From: Arachnopeziza araneosa
Lineage: Eukaryota; Ascomycota; Leotiomycetes; Helotiales; Arachnopezizaceae
NCBI GenBank assembly: GCA_003988855.1
Contig: QYAI01000132.1
Span: forward strand, 936 to 64,935
DNA: 64,000 nucleotides
Direction: 5' to 3'
The notes beneath the pieces are model-generated. The model did not search any database. It was not told the DNA's origin and saw nothing but the letters and a program-made list of their open reading frames with translations. A program made the translations under genes and the position numbers. Shown here in pieces: positions 57,925 to 64,000 of this stretch. Each line of letters opens with the position of its first letter. The stretch's first letter is position 1.

Positions 57925-59881
57925 TGTCGAGACTCATTCAACACCCAACGAATTAAAATTGTACCAATCGTCAAGATTGTCCCGTACTTGAAAGTATTCA
58001 CGGGCAAAATCTTGTCCAGGATATATCGTAAGCTATAATAAAAACACCTGGCAACGGTAGAGTATAACTTACGAACCACGGAAATCTATTCGGTTGACGG
58101 GCCCCATCTGGATCGGCGCCCCACCATCGGCTGTTCTACATGGCAGAGATCTGTTCTACAAATATATTCTCCGCACTTCATATTAAGCTCACCTTAATTC
58201 AATATTGCTTGGGTCAATTGATTTAGTTATAGACGTTATAGACTGATGATCTCTCATATACACAAAGAACGATCTGGGAATCTTCGCAATGCTTGCGATG
58301 TTGATTCCACGTGAAAGTGAAATGGACATCTATGTCCCCATCACCTGCTACCATATTCAATGATTGACTATTGTAGTCGCTATCCTCTACCATTCAATCT
58401 TCGGACCACATTTGGTTGGTAGGCCTGGCCACTTCTATTCGAGCAAACTCCTCGCTCATAAATCTATGGCCATCTAAATCAGCCTCAGTGGGCCAGGCAG
58501 CCTGAAAGGAAGGAGGCTCAAGGCGCACTGCGCTTGCGTTGGCAGCTAGACCCCTAATCCAAAATTCCCACGCTGAGCTTCCGTTTGCCACTTTACAGAG
58601 GTATGGTGCCTATCGCAAGCGAAAAGCTGATGGCACTGATAGTAGAAGCCTATCTCTAGGATTGTCAGAGGTGGATTGAGAACAGAGGAGGAACAAATGA
58701 GAGTGAAGAGCATTCGACCCGTCGATGGGGTGTGGACCCAGGGGGGACACGAAGAGAAGCACAAGACAGGATGTGGACGGGAGTGTTGACCTTCTAGTGA
58801 CATGCGGGTTTTTATGTGACTGGTCTGCAATGCTTCTTCCCATACGAGCCTGAGCAAACTGAGCTGCAAATATAGTTAGTTCGATGCAGCCTGCGCTGGA
58901 CCAGAATGTAGGGTATTGTGCAATAAATATAGTCTTAAACTTCCATACAACATTCAAATGGCGCCGTCAAAAGTAAGGAAATTTCAGGGGTCGCAAACGC
59001 TAAAATACCCTGTAACAAATCACCAGCTCAAGTTTCCAGGCTCTCCGCTCACTATCGTTTAGACTTCCCATGCTGAAGTTTAATCAGGTTTAGTGAGGCA
59101 TCTCGCTTATGGCCCTTCCACGACCATGAAGTCGCTAATTGGGGCTGGAGATGCTGCTGAGGGCCCGCCAAAAAATAGGGAATGAAGAAGCCTGAAATTA
59201 TAGGGCTTCCAAATTGTTTATTTTCCCTTTTGACTGCGGCCGTTGTTTTTAGATATCTATCACAGTCAGACAACACCGGTATCCTAGCTGCACGCTCACA
59301 AACTAGCAGTCATTCGATTCTCTGCATTGTGGCCCTACAACGAAATAGGAAGGACAGTACGACCTATCGCAGAGCTTGTAAATAATACGAGCGAAGAGGG
59401 GTAACAAATCAACTGTAGCGTTATCCGACAGAAATATAATGCCTTGACTAGCGTTCGATTTAATGAATTCAGTGTTGGATGTTATAAAATATTGACAGAG
59501 GAAGAAGTTGCGAGCATAAAGCCAACGAGGACCCAATTTAGGTAAGTATTCAGGATATACTGCTGTGCTCAGAGCCGCAAACATGACTGCGCCACGGAAC
59601 TCGGGGGATCCCGAGTCTGGAAGTAGTTAGATGAGATTAAAGCATCTGCACTTCTTACTTGCATGCTTTGATTCCATCCGGTTAAATTCTCTCGTCATCC
59701 TCAGTCACACTTATCGATCTCAAAACCATACACTTTCATTTGCAACCCCACTTTCCCATCCGGAATTGCCGAGCACCATCTTCACAGCTCCTGTCTCTAC
59801 TTACCTAAGTAGCCACTCCTGTGGGATATTTATACGGGGAACTCCTCGTCACTTGGCCTATAAATTAAATATTCATTCATC
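57925..59881. other. 2-kb intergenic region with repeat fragment
   Basis: No assured gene. A minus-strand frame at 59303-59584 (residues such as YPEYLPKLGPRWLYARNFFL) looks protein-like and could be a gene fragment of unknown family. A copy of the 36.6-37.0 kb repeat family is at about 59188-59234. Confidence 0.4.
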
Positions 59882-60859
59882 ATGACTGAGGGTATCGCAG
59901 AATTTTCCGTTCCGGGTCTCTCGGCTCCTTGCAAGACCTGGTACAAAATTTTCGGCGACTTAAAAGCATCAAAACAGACACCGTTGATAGTGCTTCATGG
60001 TGGCCCTGGAGCATGTCATGAATATCTGCTTCCACTGACAGATCTCGCTCCCTCCAATCCTCTGATTTTCTACGACCAGATCGGAAATGGGCGATCGACT
60101 CATCTACCCGAAAAGTCCGGTGATGAAGCTTTCTGGACCGTTGAATTGTTTCAAGATGAGCTTAATAACCTCATCTCACATTTGGGCTTGAAAGAGCGCC
60201 CTATTGATGTAATCGGTCATTCTTGGGGAGGGATGCTCGCCGCTGTTTGGGCAGCAACACCAAGTGCAGCAAACCTCCGACGGCTGGTGCTCACGAATAG
60301 CCTAGCGAGTATAGAGGTATGGCTCGCTGGTGTCAAGGCCCTAGTTGAAAAACTACCAGAAGATGTTCAAGAAGTGCTTCGCCGTGCAGGAGAAAAGAAG
60401 GACTTTGCAGGTCCAGAGTATGAGGCGGCCGTGGAAGTCTTTTACAAGAGACATCTCAGCCTTGCCAGACCTTGGCCGGCAAAAGAGGTTCAAGTTGCAC
60501 TCGAATGGCTTACAAAGAATCCAAACACTTACAACACCATGTAAGTCAACTCGATTTATTTCTTCCTTCGGTAAACAATCAGCTAATTGTTGGGTAGGTA
60601 TGGCCCCAACGAGCTTGAGTGTACTGGTTCTCTTCGCGACTGGACTTCGATACCAGTATTGAAAAAAATCAAAGCCTCAACACTCTTAATCAATGGGGCA
60701 GAAGATGAAGCACAGAATGTGGCGATGCAGCCTTTCTTCGACCACATTGAGAAGGTGCAGTGGACCACGCTAGATAATGCTGCACATTTCGCCCACGTTG
60801 ATCAACGAGAAAAGTATATGAAACTTTTAAAAGAATTCTTAGTGGATTCGGAAAATTAG
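59882..60859 (+). CDS. proline iminopeptidase-like alpha/beta hydrolase (S33)
   Basis: The 306-aa product has two exons with an intron at 60541-60597. The oxyanion motif is LHGGPGACHEY (HGGPG), typical of peptidase family S33, with YDQIGNGRS shortly after. The nucleophile elbow is GHSWGGMLA (Ser at about residue 116). A helical cap follows (about 140-220). The acid is in INGAEDEA and the catalytic His in NAAHFAHVD. It cleaves N-terminal proline or a related amide or ester; fungal members also occur in metabolite clusters. It may belong with the FMO/OMT group. Confidence 0.9.
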
Positions 60860-61152
60860 GATACTGTGTATGAGAATCAGCCAAAAATTTCCTCGTGTGG
60901 TGGACATGAGACGCAAGAGAAGCGCTCCCTCGCTATCGAATCATCTCTTGATACATAAGCCTTCTGAAAGTAGTAGTTTAGTTTTGCGAAAAGACAAATA
61001 AATTATCCTCCAAAGAACATTGGATTAATGATGTACAAATATTACGTCCAAAAATTGAAGCAAAGATCGATTAATCATACTGCCAATTCCACAACTCAGC
61101 TCTAATCCAAAACACCAACTCATGTCATCACATCATTTCTGCATACTAGCAT
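60860..61152. other. convergent 3' intergenic region
   Basis: About 290 bp, AT-rich, with aaataaatt at about 60996. No gene is seen. Confidence 0.5.
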
Positions 61153-63839
61153 TCACAACTCATCAATATCCATCAAAAACTCCTCAAAGCGCGGCGTGTC
61201 AAGCTGAAAAGCATCGTCCGAATAAGGATCTGGTATATCGCCATTCATGAACTCGTGAAAGCTCATCGCTGGTGTACCAGCACAGGAGGCTCCAAGATAG
61301 AAAGGATCATCCCAGTACGTGCCTGCCATATTAATATCTCTGTTGTTCCCAGAGTCAACCGCATCACCTTTCTCGAATTGATGAGATAAGTTATCAGCAA
61401 TTGAGAAGATTCCAGTGTGATTTTAACTTTGCACTCCAATATGAGAAGATTCGTTCGGCTGAAGTATTTCTGCATCTTGCGGCATTATGAGCTGGCTGTC
61501 AACATATAATGCTTTATCTTCAACAGAATCTTGAGAGATTTGTGAAGGCTCTTTGTTTTCATCTTCGCTCGACTCGCTGTAGCGCCAGTCATCATCTTCT
61601 ACACAATTGTACAGTTGGCGTATCATGCGACGATGATTCTGAAAAATCTGGCACTATCACAATTGACGTTCTGCCTCTTACTTGCGTCTTTTTTGATACA
61701 ATATTCTTCGAAGCTCAGACTCGACTTCTGGCGGAAGTGTCTCGAATTCCAGAAGCCTAAATTGAAGCGTTCAAATAGCTTTATTACGTCTTCAGAACAG
61801 AAGTCCAAGCATTCATCTTCCGCTTCTTCGAGCAAGCTTTCCCATGCCTTTGTATGAAGTCTGTTGGTACAATCACGTGCCAACACGTGAAGCCTGAATA
61901 GCCAGGCAGCCGGAACCCCATAAGGGTTCCGAGCTGCCTTACCCTTCTTCCAATCTACAAGCCAATTCAACCCAACCAGTACAGACCCCTCCACTCGTGA
62001 GGAGTCTCGTATTCTGGGTGAAACGGCCGAAACCGCAGAATAACTAGTTATTCGAAGTGAACCGACAAAGTCTGACCTCTTCGAAATCGATCCCACATTC
62101 TTCAAGAGCTTTGGACCACTCTTGATCACGGCCATATCTCTCGGCAACCATAGTTGGTGTCTCGCCTATTTGACTAATAGCATATATATCTGCGCCTCTA
62201 GAAATAACAGCTTGTAAAAACTGTTCAGGTTCCCGAAATGATGCATTGCATCGGTCGCAGTTACAAATGGTCGCCATCAATGCCTTAGCCTGGGGTTCTC
62301 TCTGTCCAGTGTTACAAGATGCCAGAAGAATACAGTAGATAATATTATGGCCATCATTGTCTAAGCATGGAATATCGACCCCTAGACGAAGGAGAAGCTT
62401 CGCTTTCTCGATAATTTCAATTGAGTATTCGTCGCGATATCTACATAGTTCCGCAAGTAAAAATAGTAGAGGGCTCATGCGGCAACGGTTGTAACTGAGA
62501 ACCTCGGTATCCATAGTGACATATGGCTTACCAAAAAGGAGTAAAGATTTGAAAGTAGCCTAAAAAGGTCAGCTAAACTCTGAAACTTCTAGGTTGCGTG
62601 CGAGCTTACACAAGAACCAGAATCAATTATTTTTTCCAGGCTTGATTCATAGGTATTGTCGAGGTTTATCTCCAGTGTTAGATCAGCATCAAACTGTAGC
62701 ATGACTGTCCAATACTGTATATTGTTTCTCAAACTTTCGTCATCCTCAGTGCTTCATGGCCGAAATTATGGGAGTAAACAGGACCGTAATGTGTTAGAGC
62801 TTTCTAGTTGAGATTAAAAACTAGAACTTAAAACGTGAATAATTAGCTTTGAAACCCTAAGTAAAGAATTTATGTACCATATGATGTGGGAGTAATTAAG
62901 CTCTAATGCATTTAGATCTGCTCTATGTTCAAGGAGAAACTTGCACATATCGACTTTCGCATTTGATGCTGCGTACTAGCAAAGGTTACTAGATCGATTT
63001 TCAATTTGAGTCTAAAATGATGCTTACACTAAGGAGAGACCGTCCAGCTTCGTCACGGTCTGCCAAGCTGGCGGTCTGCATTGTAATTGCTCTCTTTAAC
63101 GCTTCAACATCCCCAGCCTCTGTTAATTTCCAAACTTCTGAATCATTAGGAACCATGGCCTCGAATTTAAGGTTGATGGGAATACTACCAACCTCGTTAA
63201 TATTAATGTTAATGCATATTGGAGTCCCAGATTCTGATTTTGTATACAGAGCAATTTTCGCTGGAGAAGTAGTGGAACTGTTAAACTTCCCCGTAGTATT
63301 TTCATCAACGGACTGGGTGCTAGTTGTGTAAAATAATAATTCCAGTCGACCGTACTTTGTATACCAGGTTGTTAGCGCTGTATTACGTTTTGTGAGCCTA
63401 TTAGCTTTTCTGTGACACAAGTTCATAGTGCTTTTATGGACCAAGGCTAAGGAGAAGATATTATTTTTAGCTCATATCTTGATGAAGTAATCTCTAGAGA
63501 AAGACTTACACTCTGGCTTTGGGCCAACCAACAATTTTGATTGCAGATTCATCAGATTTCTGATAGGCATCAAGTTTATTTCCGGTCTTGCGTCGTTTGG
63601 TGGCGATGAAGGTTTTCTGCGGATCTATGTAGTAGTTGAATATCATTGAACACGCTCCTTGCTTGTTGAGAATCCATGACTCGATTGAATTCTTGGGCAG
63701 CATTAAGAAGTCTCGAAAGAACAGAGTCCTGAGCTTCAGAGAAGGATTGGTCGTAAACAGCTTTCTGCGCACAGAAAAGAGAGTTGATATGGCAGGCTGT
63801 TTCTATGCTAATTTCCCTCGGCGAAGCGGGTCGGTTCAT
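61153..63839 (-). pseudogene. ankyrin-repeat protein gene, decayed and interrupted
   Basis: Pieces of one protein lie in order on the minus strand. The N-terminal helical region (63839 on) is followed by TKRRKTGNKLDAYQKSDESA, then a middle with LTKRNTALTTWYTKYGRLE. The ankyrin-type segments are VWKLTEAGDVEALKRAI, DEAGRSLLS, then across an intron VDMCKFLLEHRADLNAL, LLLRLGVDIPCLDNDG and QAVISRGADIYAISQIGETP. An acidic tail (DDDWRYSESSEDENKEPSQ) and a terminal FEEFLMDIDEL end it, with the stop at 61153. Frames change at about 63630, 63450, 62060 and 61640 without usable introns. A 193-bp repeat is inserted at 61861-62053. It is probably a former STAND/ankyrin immune-type gene. Confidence 0.65.
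61861..62053 (-). mobile_element. 193-bp LTR-like repeat insertion in the ankyrin gene
   Basis: Homologous in inverted orientation to 179-608 but lacking about 190 bp of its middle. Flanked by a 5-bp duplication, GAAGT (61856-61860 and 62054-62058). One end is a 16-bp perfect palindrome, GAATAACTAGTTATTC (62038-62053). Two CACGTG motifs lie at 61874-61879 and 61884-61889. Insert plus duplication equals 198 bp, a multiple of three. Confidence 0.7.
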
Positions 63840-64000
63840 TAAGTGTTAGCTCACTACACGGTGACGGCTACCTGCAGTACTTTTCTGTAGGTGCTCGTGC
63901 ACGAATTTCAGCGTAGGCTTATCAAGAGACGAGCTAAGCGAACCATGTGAGGCATGCTAATTGGATATTTTTGTTGCAGAGAAAGATTCTCAGACGAGCA
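63840..64000. other. window edge, upstream of the ankyrin relic
   Basis: 161 bp with no supported feature. The ankyrin gene may have had additional 5' sequence beyond the window. Confidence 0.4.

Noticed and set aside
63590..63640. Short intron joining the ankyrin-gene N-terminal frames
   Set aside because: GTGTTC...ACATAG would be only 29 nt; the region is better read as decayed.
1..64000. CRISPR arrays, bacterial operons, rRNA genes
   Set aside because: None were seen. The repeat spacing, introns and gene families are fungal nuclear.

Overview
This window is nuclear DNA of a filamentous ascomycete, most likely a leotiomycete (Helotiales-like). The lineage is inferred from gene content only. 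Supporting signs are short GT-AG introns (mostly 45-60 bp), monocistronic genes on both strands with roomy intergenic DNA, and typical fungal families: HET-domain proteins, WSC-glyoxal oxidase, Zn2Cys6 regulator, PTH11/SAT4-type rhodopsin-domain protein and DUF7136-type secreted protein. Exon structures were derived by hand from splice signals and frame continuity. For every gene called intact, the exon lengths add up to an uninterrupted frame.

Layout. 0-3 kb: degenerate LTR-type repeat, coiled-coil ORF relic and a broken hypothetical gene. 5.8-10.6 kb: a 1441-aa copper-radical oxidase with six WSC modules. 11-14 kb: a gene graveyard holding a patatin fragment, a serine beta-lactamase-like pseudogene, a HET-gene fragment and a Pol III-like motif. 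14.8-24.5 kb: SDR oxidoreductase, HET protein, dual zinc-finger regulator (C2H2 plus Zn2Cys6), an aldehyde-dehydrogenase-like protein lacking the catalytic Cys, and a small unknown gene. 25-36 kb: CocE/NonD hydrolase, a flavin monooxygenase fused to an acetoacetate-decarboxylase-like domain, a histidinol-dehydrogenase-family enzyme, a GPI-type secreted protein, a membrane protein and a LigB-type extradiol dioxygenase. 37.7-41.8 kb: a protein kinase-HET fusion of 1325 aa. 43-48.8 kb: DHA1-type MFS exporter flanked by a diverged direct repeat, then a rhodopsin-domain membrane protein. 49-61 kb: HET pseudogene, zinc alcohol dehydrogenase, sugar transporter, flavin monooxygenase and O-methyltransferase (each frameshifted), and a proline-iminopeptidase-like hydrolase. 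61-64 kb: a decayed ankyrin-repeat gene carrying an insertion of the same repeat family seen at the left end of the window.

Functional reading. The 25-36 kb block (hydrolase, FMO-decarboxylase fusion, HisD-like dehydrogenase, extradiol dioxygenase) looks like a candidate pathway for breakdown or tailoring of an aromatic or carboxylated substrate. The 51-61 kb block (ADH, transporter, FMO, OMT, hydrolase) looks like a small metabolite or detoxification cluster whose FMO and OMT have lost their frames. Allorecognition-type genes (HET, kinase-HET, HET and ankyrin relics) are scattered between them, and decayed sequence is concentrated at both ends and in the 11-14 kb gap.
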